Assembly: GCF_003574485.1 (NCBI RefSeq)
Contig: NZ_QLIT01000048.1
Coordinates: forward strand, 20,282 to 84,281
Source of the DNA: Facilibium subflavum
Lineage (GTDB): Bacteria > Pseudomonadota > Gammaproteobacteria > Francisellales > Francisellaceae
Direction of reading: 5' to 3'
DNA length: 64,000 nt
Under the pieces are notes generated by a model, which was not told the origin of the DNA, did no database searches, and was given only the letters and a program-made list of their open reading frames with translations. Positions 54,520 through 64,000 of this stretch are shown in pieces (position 1 is the stretch's first letter; each line of letters begins with the position of its first letter). Both the position numbers and the translations under genes were made by a program.

Positions 54520-55309
54520 AAAATTATTCGCGCAAAAGAATAAAAAGATTTTTGTCCCTTTTTTTACCTTAGGTGATCCTGATTTTGATCAAAGCTTTTT
54601 TTTAATTAAAAGTGCGATTGATGCAGGCGCTGATGCTTTAGAGCTTGGGTTTGCTTTTTCAGATCCAATTGCTGATGGGCCAACCAATCAACGATCAATG
54701 CAAAGAGCGCTTAAAAGTGGGATGAGCTTTGATCGCAGTATTGCGTTATTGCAAAAAATTCGCCAATACAATAAAACAATTCCAATTGGCTTGTTATTGT
54801 ATTACAACCTTTTATTTAGCCAAGGTGAGCGTGCTTATGAGAAGCTTTCACAGGTCGGCGTTGATGGTGTTGTTTGTGCAGATTTGCCCTTTGATGAGGC
54901 AACGGCACATTTAGCGTTATTAAAAAAGTACGATATTGGTGCGGTACAAATGATCGCACCTAATGCTGATGATCAACGGGTAAAGCAGTTAGCGCAAAAT
55001 AGCAGTGCTTTTAATTATGTACTAAGTGGATTTGGCACAACCGGGACAAAAAAGGAAGTTGCCCAAGAAACTATTGATCGGGTCAAACATCTAAGTAAAC
55101 TAATCGATCAGCCAATAATTGTCGGCTTTGGCATTTCTTCACCGGCACATGTCAGAAAAATCTGGCAGGCGGGTGCTGATGGTGCTATTGTTGGCAGTTT
55201 TTTTTCATCGATTATTGAAGCAAACCTTGATAATATAGCTCAGGCAGCAACACAAATCAGCGAATTTATTAAGGATGTTAAAAACACATGCATTATTCAG
55301 TCCTCTTAG
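54506..55309 (+). CDS. trpA: Tryptophan synthase alpha chain
   Basis: 267 residues from the ATG at 54506 (AAGGGG upstream), overlapping trpB by 14 bp; the longer frame from 54455 is not used. The TIM barrel has ELGFAFSDPIADGPTNQ with the catalytic acids, and C-terminal FGISSPAHVRKIWQAGADGAIVGS. It releases indole from indole-3-glycerol phosphate. rsmH starts inside its last 22 bp, so tryptophan synthesis and a cell-wall/division block are coupled in one transcript. Confidence 0.96.
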   Translation: MNRFEKLFAQKNKKIFVPFFTLGDPDFDQSFFLIKSAIDAGADALELGFAFSDPIADGPTNQRSMQRALKSGMSFDRSIALLQKIRQYNKTIPIGLLLYYNLLFSQGERAYEKLSQVGVDGVVCADLPFDEATAHLALLKKYDIGAVQMIAPNADDQRVKQLAQNSSAFNYVLSGFGTTGTKKEVAQETIDRVKHLSKLIDQPIIVGFGISSPAHVRKIWQAGADGAIVGSFFSSIIEANLDNIAQAATQISEFIKDVKNTCIIQSS

Positions 55310-56208
55310 ATGAATCAATTGATGCGTTATCGGTTAAATCAGATGGTATTTATATCGATGGGACTTTTGGTCGTGGTGGACATACAAAGGCGTTATTAAA
55401 AAAACTATCTGATAAGGGACGCCTTATCGCTTTTGATCGCGATCCTAACGCAGTAAATTATGCAAAATCACATTTTACCCAGGATAATTTCTCCATCATA
55501 CATGCACCGTTTTCATCAATGAAAGATTACTGCCAGCGACATGGGCTTTTAGGTAAAATCGATGGTGTCTTACTTGATCTTGGGGTTTCTTCACCACAGC
55601 TTGATGAAGCTGTGCGCGGATTTAGTTTTTCAAAAGAAGGCCCCTTAGATATGCGTATGGATCCAACACAAGGCATCCCTGCAAGTGAGGTTTTAATTAC
55701 ACACGATGAGCAAGCGCTTGCCGATATTTTTCGTACCTATGGTGAGGAAAAACATGCATGGAAGATTGCCTGTGCGATTAAAAAACATTTGGATGATGGG
55801 CAGACTTTAACAAGCACGACTGAGTTGGCGGATTTGATTTATCAGAGCATTGGTAAAAGAGAAAAAAAACACCCAGCAACACGTTGTTTTCAAGCATTAC
55901 GCATTTATGTGAATCAAGAGCTTGAGGAGTTGAAAAAGGCATTGGGGGATATGCTGGAGATTTTGGCACCTAAAGGGCGCTTGAGTATTATAAGCTTCCA
56001 CTCACTTGAAGATCGAATTGTAAAAAGATTTATGGTGGGCAATATTCAAGGTGAGCAAAAAAATTTGCCTCGGCACTTGCCTTTAGTGAATACCTTTAAA
56101 CCTAAATTTAAATGGATCATCAAAAAAGCTAAAGCAGACAGCAATGAGCTCGATGAAAATATACGCTCAAGAAGTGCTATTTTAAGAGCAGTGGAGAAAA
56201 TCGCATGA
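55288..56208 (+). CDS. rsmH: 16S rRNA m4C1402 methyltransferase
   Basis: 306 residues, complete. N-terminal HYSVLLDESIDAL and GTFGRGGHTKALL (SAM site), DGVLLDLGVSSPQLD, and C-terminal SFHSLEDRIVKRFM with RSRSAILRA identify RsmH (MraW). It methylates N4 of C1402 in the ribosomal P site. It opens what remains of the division/cell-wall cluster: ftsL and ftsI overlap in turn. The usual mraZ gene before it is replaced by trpA. Confidence 0.96.
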   Translation: MHYSVLLDESIDALSVKSDGIYIDGTFGRGGHTKALLKKLSDKGRLIAFDRDPNAVNYAKSHFTQDNFSIIHAPFSSMKDYCQRHGLLGKIDGVLLDLGVSSPQLDEAVRGFSFSKEGPLDMRMDPTQGIPASEVLITHDEQALADIFRTYGEEKHAWKIACAIKKHLDDGQTLTSTTELADLIYQSIGKREKKHPATRCFQALRIYVNQELEELKKALGDMLEILAPKGRLSIISFHSLEDRIVKRFMVGNIQGEQKNLPRHLPLVNTFKPKFKWIIKKAKADSNELDENIRSRSAILRAVEKIA

Positions 56209-56536
56209 CGATGACGCGTGCTGAGGTTCGTGCCAAACTTTTCCAATCACTGTTTAAGAGTATTTTTGACACCAAAGTCATGATTGCCTTTGCGTTTTGT
56301 ATCATATTGATTGCTTCGGCTTTTATGGTGGTTGTTGTAAAATACCAATATAAAGTCTTATTGGATAAAGAGCAGAAGCTTTATTATCAACAAGAAGATT
56401 TACGCGATCAATGGACACAAATTTTAATTGAACACAGCACATTAGCCTCACCCACCAATATTGAACATTTTGCCGAGAAAAACAACATGCATTTACCTGG
56501 TGTGAAAGAGATTAAAACAATACAGGTTGATAATTT

Positions 56537-56540
<4 letters not shown>
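56205..56540 (+). CDS. ftsL: Cell division protein FtsL
   Basis: 111 residues, a short bitopic protein: a cytoplasmic N-terminus, one membrane helix (about 28-48, IAFAFCIILIASAFMVVVV) and a periplasmic coiled coil (about 50-90). Sequence conservation in FtsL is low, so the call rests on topology and on position between rsmH and ftsI, with 4-bp overlaps on both sides. FtsL forms the FtsQLB complex that activates septal FtsWI. Confidence 0.87.
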
Positions 56541-59408
<2,868 letters not shown>

Positions 59409-59472
59409 GTTTTCTGCAATTGGATCAGTCTTTGCATACGGCCCCAACCGTTATTGCTTAGGAATAACCTTT

Positions 59473-59501
59473 ACGTGGACAGCCGCCAGGCGGCTGTGAC
59501 G
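59473..59501 (+). repeat. REP-like palindrome, copy 1
   Basis: 29 bp starting ACGTGGA and ending TGACG. The core CAGCCGCC-A-GGCGGCTG is a perfect inverted repeat with 8-bp arms. It is one of three related elements in the 273-bp tgt-DUF4116 gap; a fourth is at 61270. Confidence 0.85.
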
Positions 59502-59535
59502 GGTGAGGTGCTTATAGCCAAAGGATAATAGCCTT

Positions 59536-59564
59536 CGTCATCATCGCCTGGCGGGGATCCACGT
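59536..59564 (-). repeat. REP-like palindrome, copy 2 (inverted)
   Basis: 29 bp whose reverse complement starts ACGTGGATCC and ends GATGACG. Aligned with copy 1 by eye, 22 of 29 bases agree, including the GCCAGGCG centre. The surrounding sequence (TATAGCCAAAGG against TATGGCCAAAAT) also resembles that of copy 3, so the unit may be longer than 29 bp. Confidence 0.8.
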
Positions 59565-59626
59565 GATTATCGTTGGGTGCTCAAGGAGGTTATGGCCAAA
59601 ATCAAAGGCGTTCCTTATCAAAGAAC

Positions 59627-59655
59627 CGTCATCATTGCTTGGCGATGATCCTCGT
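59627..59655 (-). repeat. REP-like palindrome, copy 3 (inverted)
   Basis: 29 bp, same orientation as copy 2 and 91 bp from it; 24 of 29 bases agree between the two by eye. The element ends 26 bp before the stop of the DUF4116 gene, on that gene's 3' side. Confidence 0.8.
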
Positions 59656-59681
59656 GAAAAGCGTTGTTTATTTTTATCTAA

Positions 59682-60548
59682 TCACATCAATTTAGGGTTG
59701 AGTAACTCTATATCGGTTACACCTTGGACATTGTGAAAGCTTAATTCCTCTGTGTTTAGGCTAGCTTCTTCAACAAGCCCGACAATAGATGCTGGAATCA
59801 AGTCTAAGTCAAAAACAATATCGCCGTGTTGGTGAAATGCTGTTACGGCGATATCAGGCCTTTCCTCTAAAAATGCATCCGGCAGGTATTGAAGGGCAAA
59901 AGGTGTTTGTTTGACAGCGGCAATAGCAATTTCTGGATGGGCTTCTATAAATTCAGCTAAATATTTAATGGCCAATCCATTTTGTGTGACAGCTAGCATT
60001 GCAATATCAGGGTTGTTTGCAATTAAATCATAAGAGAAATACTGAATAGCAAACCCATTGTTTTGAAGTGCAGCCTTAGCAATATCTAGATTGGTTTTAA
60101 GGTTTTCTGCCAGATAAGCTGCAGCATATTTATTATCTCTTAATCGATAGATTGCGCGTGCGATATCATAAAGCGTGTTTCTTTCTGCATGATGGGTATG
60201 AAGCAGTTGCAAGTCTTCTTCATTCTCAAGTGGCTGATTATTGATAATCTGTAACATGGCGATAATACATCGGTTCATCATGCTTCGATCTATATCCTGC
60301 AACATTAGATTAGCAGTATAGCTCAGTCCACTTTCTTCTATAAGCTTTTTCCATGAATGGCTTTTAAGAAAAGTAAGATAAATATCATGTGCATGATGGT
60401 TTTCATCTTTAGGTGACAGGCTTTGCAATGCAACACATGATGAATTATGTCCATCAAAGGGTAAAAGCGCAAAGATTTGTGCGGCTGCATTTGGGTCAAA
60501 TAATGGGTGCTGATATAATTTCATGACTGCATTTGGTTTATCTTTCAT
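59682..60548 (-). CDS. DUF4116-type repeat protein
   Basis: 288 residues from ATG 60548 with AAGGAG upstream. Residues about 148-240 hold three and a half repeats of 25-26 residues, each with the pattern (N/H)-P-D-I-A-x3-V-x-Q-N-G-x-A-(I/L)-x-Y-L: NLDIAKAALQNNGFAIQY, NPDIAMLAVTQNGLAIKY, HPEIAIAAVKQTPFALQY, RPDIAVTAFHQHG. This is the DUF4116 repeat found in protist, giant-virus and some bacterial proteins; function unknown. The N-terminal half has no recognised domain. No signal peptide, but a secreted effector cannot be excluded. It lies between a REP cluster and tRNA-Arg, typical of acquired genes. Confidence 0.75.
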   Translation of the reverse strand: MKDKPNAVMKLYQHPLFDPNAAAQIFALLPFDGHNSSCVALQSLSPKDENHHAHDIYLTFLKSHSWKKLIEESGLSYTANLMLQDIDRSMMNRCIIAMLQIINNQPLENEEDLQLLHTHHAERNTLYDIARAIYRLRDNKYAAAYLAENLKTNLDIAKAALQNNGFAIQYFSYDLIANNPDIAMLAVTQNGLAIKYLAEFIEAHPEIAIAAVKQTPFALQYLPDAFLEERPDIAVTAFHQHGDIVFDLDLIPASIVGLVEEASLNTEELSFHNVQGVTDIELLNPKLM

Positions 60549-60650
60549 AAGCGCTCCTTGGCATAAACTGAATGCGTCTATGCTAAGTTATTTCTGTCAT
60601 AGTGGCTACTTGGTAAATTTATTTCGGACGAAATGATGGTAGATAAAATC

Positions 60651-60725
60651 TGGTGTCCCGAGCAGGAATCGAACCTGCATCTAGCCCTTAGGAGGGGCTT
60701 GTTCTATCCGTTGAACTATCAGGAC
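60651..60725 (-). tRNA. tRNA-Arg (anticodon CCT)
   Basis: Read on the minus strand from 60725: acceptor GTCCTGA pairs with TCGGGAC, U8 and the D-loop A14/GG are in place, the anticodon stem AGCCC/GGGCT encloses the loop CTCCTAA with anticodon CCT, and the T-arm is GCAGG-TTCGATT-CCTGC. CCA is encoded (60653-60651). CCT reads AGG arginine codons. Confidence 0.95.
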
Positions 60726-60787
60726 ATGGCCGTCATTGTAGCATTTTTTATCTAAAAACCAATAATCAAACGGCGTTAATTGGTTTT

Positions 60788-61180
60788 TTAGCGGACTTTT
60801 TTCTCAATGAGTTCAATCTGATAGCCATTTGGGTCTTTTACAAAGGCAATAATGCTTGTGCCACCTTTAACAGGGCCAGCAGGGCGTGTGACAATTCCGC
60901 CTTTATTTTGAATCATTTCACAAGCCTTATAAACATCATCGACTTCAATGCATAAATGTCCAAAGGCATCACCGTGATCATAGCTTTTTGTATCCCAGTT
61001 ATACGTGAGCTCAAGGGCGGTAACGGCGTTGATATCATCGCCATAGCCCATAAAAGCTAATGTATAACGATAAGCTTCGTTTTGTGTCTTTTTCAATACA
61101 TTCATTTTGAAAATATCATGATAAAAATTGATCGATTCATCTAAGTCATTTACGCGAATCATAACATGGGCAAGGCGCAT
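60788..61180 (-). CDS. gloA: Lactoylglutathione lyase (glyoxalase I)
   Basis: 130 residues, the size of the nickel-dependent bacterial GloA. Metal ligands are visible as His5 (LAHVMIRV), a Glu in AVTALELTYNW, His in DAFGHLCIEV and Glu in YQIELIEKK. It converts the methylglyoxal-glutathione hemithioacetal to S-lactoylglutathione. Glutathione is made by GshB, encoded at 31.2-32.1 kb. Monocistronic, with the tRNA-Arg gene downstream. Confidence 0.94.
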   Translation of the reverse strand: MRLAHVMIRVNDLDESINFYHDIFKMNVLKKTQNEAYRYTLAFMGYGDDINAVTALELTYNWDTKSYDHGDAFGHLCIEVDDVYKACEMIQNKGGIVTRPAGPVKGGTSIIAFVKDPNGYQIELIEKKVR

Positions 61181-61269
61181 ATGATCATCCTTTTTATTTA
61201 GCGGTTTTTCTTGAGAGGAAGTTTTATCATGGATAATGTTTTATGTAAAGCATTGTGTGCAATTGTGCT

Positions 61270-61298
61270 ACATAAATAGCCGCCTAGCGGCTGTGACG
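61270..61298 (+). repeat. REP-like palindrome, copy 4
   Basis: The right part, TAGCCGCC-TAGCGGCTGTGACG (in two halves), matches copy 1 closely, with AGCCGC/GCGGCT arms around CTA. The left 7 bases do not match. It lies between gloA and the Bax-inhibitor-like gene, 1.6 kb from the copy 3 element. Confidence 0.7.
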
Positions 61299-61334
61299 AA
61301 GTTTGTTAGTATTGGATAGGATTAAGGATTAATA

Positions 61335-62036
61335 TCAGTTACGATTACCGGCAAACATGCCTAAGAATTGTAAGATCGTTAAGAATATGTTTAAGATGGA
61401 GACATAGATGGTGACGGTTGCCACGATATAATTGGTCTCCCCACCGCGAACGATTTGATTGGTTTGCCATAAGATAAAGCCGCCTGAGATAAAGGCAATA
61501 ATGACAGAAAGCGCTAAATATAAGGCTGGCATTTGCAAGAATAAGTTTACAACGATTGCAACCAAGGCAACCAATGCGCCAATACCAAGAAAAGAACCTA
61601 GACGTGAGAAATCACGATTAGGATTAAGTGCGATGGCGGATAGGCCTAAGAAGATCGCACCTGTGGCACCAAGTGACATCATAATAAGCTCAGAGCCGTT
61701 TGAGAAGGCAGTGATGTAAAAGTTTAAAATAGGCCCCAATGTCCAGCCTAAAAAGCCGGTTAATGCAAAGGTGAGCACTAACCCCATTGGACTGTTTCTT
61801 GTGGCTTGAACACCAAAAAGCAGGCCAAAGTAGATAATAAGTGTTAAAATTGGGCTTATCACCGGTGCGCCAACGGCCATGGACCATCCAGCTGTTAAAG
61901 CACTAAATACCAAAGTCAGTGATAATAGAAGATAGGTGTTTCTAAGCACTTTATTGGCTTGAATCACCGAAGTGCTGCTGCGTTGATCAATAACGCGTGC
62001 ACCGGGTTGTTTTTTATAGTCAAAGGGGCTATTCAT
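61335..62036 (-). CDS. Bax inhibitor-1/YccA family membrane protein
   Basis: 233 residues, seven membrane segments (about 25-225), of the BI-1/YbhL/YccA family. N-terminal VLRNTYLLLSLTLVFSALTAGWSM and the central FALTGFLGWTLGPILNFY are typical. Family members include the calcium leak protein YetJ and YccA, a modulator of the FtsH protease; the exact role here is unknown. The C-terminus ends in GMFAGNRN. Single gene. Confidence 0.9.
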   Translation of the reverse strand: MNSPFDYKKQPGARVIDQRSSTSVIQANKVLRNTYLLLSLTLVFSALTAGWSMAVGAPVISPILTLIIYFGLLFGVQATRNSPMGLVLTFALTGFLGWTLGPILNFYITAFSNGSELIMMSLGATGAIFLGLSAIALNPNRDFSRLGSFLGIGALVALVAIVVNLFLQMPALYLALSVIIAFISGGFILWQTNQIVRGGETNYIVATVTIYVSILNIFLTILQFLGMFAGNRN

Positions 62037-62148
62037 GTCTTCTCCTTATCGTGGTTATAATCATTTTGTTCATAGCGTATTTATTGCTTAATAGTATATG
62101 GGGGAAGTTGCTAAAAAAGCAAGAGCTGATGGCTTAAATTTAAGCACT

Positions 62149-63621
62149 TTATAGGTGTTTCTTCCATATGTTTGCCGTGAGGTAGATAATGCCTGTGAGT
62201 ATCAAGGTCAAGATAAATAACCCACCATATAAGTAACTCAACGCGGTGTATTGCTGTGTAAAATCCTTGGAGATAATATTTATCTGTTGATTGATCATGT
62301 TGGCAAGGCTGCCAAGTGCTGCAGTGATAACAAAGAAAAACCCCATAACAATCGCTTCATATTTTCGTGGGGCAAACTTGCCAACCATTGCATAGTATAA
62401 AGGAAGTAGAAGGACTTTAGCTGCCGAATTTAGCATAACCATGGCCAATAATAAATAGCTTGTCGTATTATAATAATGTAAGCGCTGAAGCCAAAAGCCA
62501 ATAAATAGCAATAAGCAGACAATGCTTGAGAGCAAAAGTGCAAGGCCAACCATTTTAATCAGACGAATAACATGCTGCTTTTGCTTGTTTTTATTCCATA
62601 AAATAGCAGAGATAATGCCGATGGCAAAAACAAGAATGATGTTGGCCTCAAACATAAAGTCAGCCGAAAGGGTTTGTGTTCCTGTGAAACCATAATTATT
62701 ACCAAACAGTTTGACATAATCGATAAAGATAATCAGGACGTTTTTATCAATAAACCAAAAAAAACAGCTAAAAAATAACAACACCAACAAAGCAATATTA
62801 CGCTTTTTTTGTGCAAGGTCTTTTTCAAGATAAGTGTAAAGCACCATAAATCCCAGGCAGATAAGACTAACCAAAATGGTTGTAATCTGTAAGATAAAAA
62901 GATAAGCCAAAAAATAATCCAGAAGGCTTGATAAGATAACCAGAATAAAGATTACGGTATAGGTGGATGGCTCATACTTAGGGTTAATCCGATCAATAAC
63001 GCTGATATGAAGTCTCGTGTTTGAGGTGATAAAAATCAGTGTTGCAATAAGGCTTAATACCGCCATGATAATAAACAGGGTTTGATAGCCTAATACGTTC
63101 ACAAACAAATCTATGGTGATAATGGCAAGGGCTGCACCTAATACACTGCCCATGTATACAAGGGTGAAACCCGCATGCCTTCTTGGATCATCCTGTGTGT
63201 ATAAAAAGCTTAGTGTGGTAAATAGATTAGGTGCAGCAAGACCAAGCCCGATAATATAAGCAGAAAATCCAATCAGTGCCAGGTTGTTAAAAGATAAAAC
63301 GATTAAACCGGCAAAGGCATACATCATACCGATCACGACAGAGCGCTTATAACCGATATTAAAGCCTAATAATCCACCGATAATGCCAGAAAAACCAAAC
63401 AAAAACAGATTGATATACAGATTTAAATCAGCGTGCTGCAAAGACAGGGGCAAATAAGGTGCGGTTTGGTTACTGTAATCATCAAAACAGATCATCACCG
63501 TGGTAACACCCATTGTGAATAAGATATTGGTAATAAGAATAACCCACATGCCAAAGGGCTGTTTGGTATTTAAACGCAGTTTTTTTGCTTTTCGTTGCAT
63601 TGCTGTTGTTTTTATTTTCAT
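62149..63621 (-). CDS. POT/PTR-like major facilitator transporter
   Basis: 490 residues, about 12-14 membrane helices. The segment DDPRRHAGFTLVYMGSVLGAAL resembles the POT family motif (R-x-x-AGF-x3-Y-x3-N-x-G), with the usual Asn replaced by Ser, so it may carry peptides or be a diverged relative. Charged N-terminus before TM1. Start ATG 63621; ATG 63600 (MQRKAKK) is an alternative. No neighbour hints at its substrate. Confidence 0.78.
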   Translation of the reverse strand: MKIKTTAMQRKAKKLRLNTKQPFGMWVILITNILFTMGVTTVMICFDDYSNQTAPYLPLSLQHADLNLYINLFLFGFSGIIGGLLGFNIGYKRSVVIGMMYAFAGLIVLSFNNLALIGFSAYIIGLGLAAPNLFTTLSFLYTQDDPRRHAGFTLVYMGSVLGAALAIITIDLFVNVLGYQTLFIIMAVLSLIATLIFITSNTRLHISVIDRINPKYEPSTYTVIFILVILSSLLDYFLAYLFILQITTILVSLICLGFMVLYTYLEKDLAQKKRNIALLVLLFFSCFFWFIDKNVLIIFIDYVKLFGNNYGFTGTQTLSADFMFEANIILVFAIGIISAILWNKNKQKQHVIRLIKMVGLALLLSSIVCLLLFIGFWLQRLHYYNTTSYLLLAMVMLNSAAKVLLLPLYYAMVGKFAPRKYEAIVMGFFFVITAALGSLANMINQQINIISKDFTQQYTALSYLYGGLFILTLILTGIIYLTANIWKKHL

Positions 63622-64000
63622 GTTGCTTTCATTATGGCAAGAAACCTTGATTAGGTCTATACCGATACTTGGTTTTCATCCCATCCTTTGTCATCCTGCT
63701 ATGTGTATTGTCAAGCGACAGGCCAAAAGAAATTCTCCGTTTAATCTAAAGGCTGATAACGGTCCTTACTTTACCTTGCAATACACTCTTAAACCTATTG
63801 ACACAATGACAACGTTTTTAAACCTTTATAGGCCAATCTGCTATTCGTGGTTATGGCCGTAACCATACGCACAAGTTGTCCATTCGATATATAAAAGTGC
63901 GTGCCCCAAACTCGCAAACGTGGCTGCTTAAAGCAAAATCCACAGGGATGACTACGAGGTCACGCATAACTCATTTTCGCATCAGTGGTTTCAGTTTTCA
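63622..64000. other. 379 bp without a recognised gene at the right edge
   Basis: Upstream of the POT-like gene. It holds the putative promoter region of that gene but I found no convincing pair of hexamers. On the plus strand a frame stays open from 63822 to the edge (59 codons, rich in Arg/Lys/His), with no good start; this may be chance or the end of something beyond the window. No repeat or RNA was recognised. Confidence 0.5.

Noticed and set aside
63500..63862. 120-residue plus-strand ORF, with an ADNGPYFT string that recalls integrase DNG motifs
   Set aside because: It overlaps the POT-like gene start on the other strand, lacks a ribosome site, and has no other integrase motif. Chance resemblance.

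Overview
The window looks like an AT-rich gammaproteobacterial chromosome. No phage, CRISPR array or intact insertion sequence was recognised. Several blocks keep classical gammaproteobacterial gene order: pheS-pheT-ihfA, miaB-phoH-ybeY-corC-lnt, hpf-ptsN, rsmH-ftsL-ftsI, proB-proA and trpB-trpA. A pair of envelope proteins with an FKBP_N-type dimerisation domain, one fused to a DsbA-like thioredoxin domain, resembles Francisella FipA/FipB. With the AT-richness this suggests the Francisella/Fastidiosibacter side of the class. That placement is inference from recognised families; no search was possible.

Layout. 1-2.4 kb (minus): ruvX, fau, bolA and a chaA-type antiporter cut by the left edge. 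2.4-5.5 kb: a MutT Nudix enzyme, a perM-like transporter broken by a 17-bp tandem duplication, a HEPN/MNT toxin-antitoxin-like pair and coaE. 5.6-18.4 kb (plus): pyrB, clcA, proBA, pheST-ihfA, ctpA and two tandem NCS2 purine permeases. 18.4-20.6 kb (minus): a Sel1 protein, folD, plsY. 20.8-26.2 kb (plus): waaC, a small secreted protein, hpf-ptsN-hprK, an isolated 5S rRNA gene with its own promoter, lolC-lolD. 26.2-29.5 kb (minus): a PfkB kinase overlapping the end of a fused anthranilate synthase TrpE(G). 29.7-34.2 kb (plus): a small membrane protein, fmt, gshB, hemL and an SDR oxidoreductase. 34.2-37.0 kb (minus): an accessory-looking LuxR - MFS - LuxR group in which one regulator has a stop codon inside its HTH. 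37.3-40.2 kb: murE-murF. 40.2-50.2 kb (minus): FipB/FipA-like proteins, DUF2288, uup, a CBS protein and the lnt-corC-ybeY-phoH-miaB operon. 50.5-59.4 kb (plus): an unknown protein, phoB-phoR, trpBA, rsmH-ftsL-ftsI, tgt. 59.4-64 kb: a cluster of REP-like palindromes, a DUF4116 repeat protein, tRNA-Arg(CCT), gloA, a Bax-inhibitor-1 family protein and a POT-like transporter.

Functionally this is mostly housekeeping: proline, tryptophan, pyrimidine, haem, glutathione and folate metabolism, peptidoglycan synthesis and septation, lipoprotein maturation and sorting, and translation. The noteworthy features are signs of decay (a frameshift and two in-frame stops, each with its missing part still readable downstream), scattered dcw and trp genes, a PhoR without membrane segments, gene-conversion-like identity between the two purine permeases, and a local palindromic repeat family.
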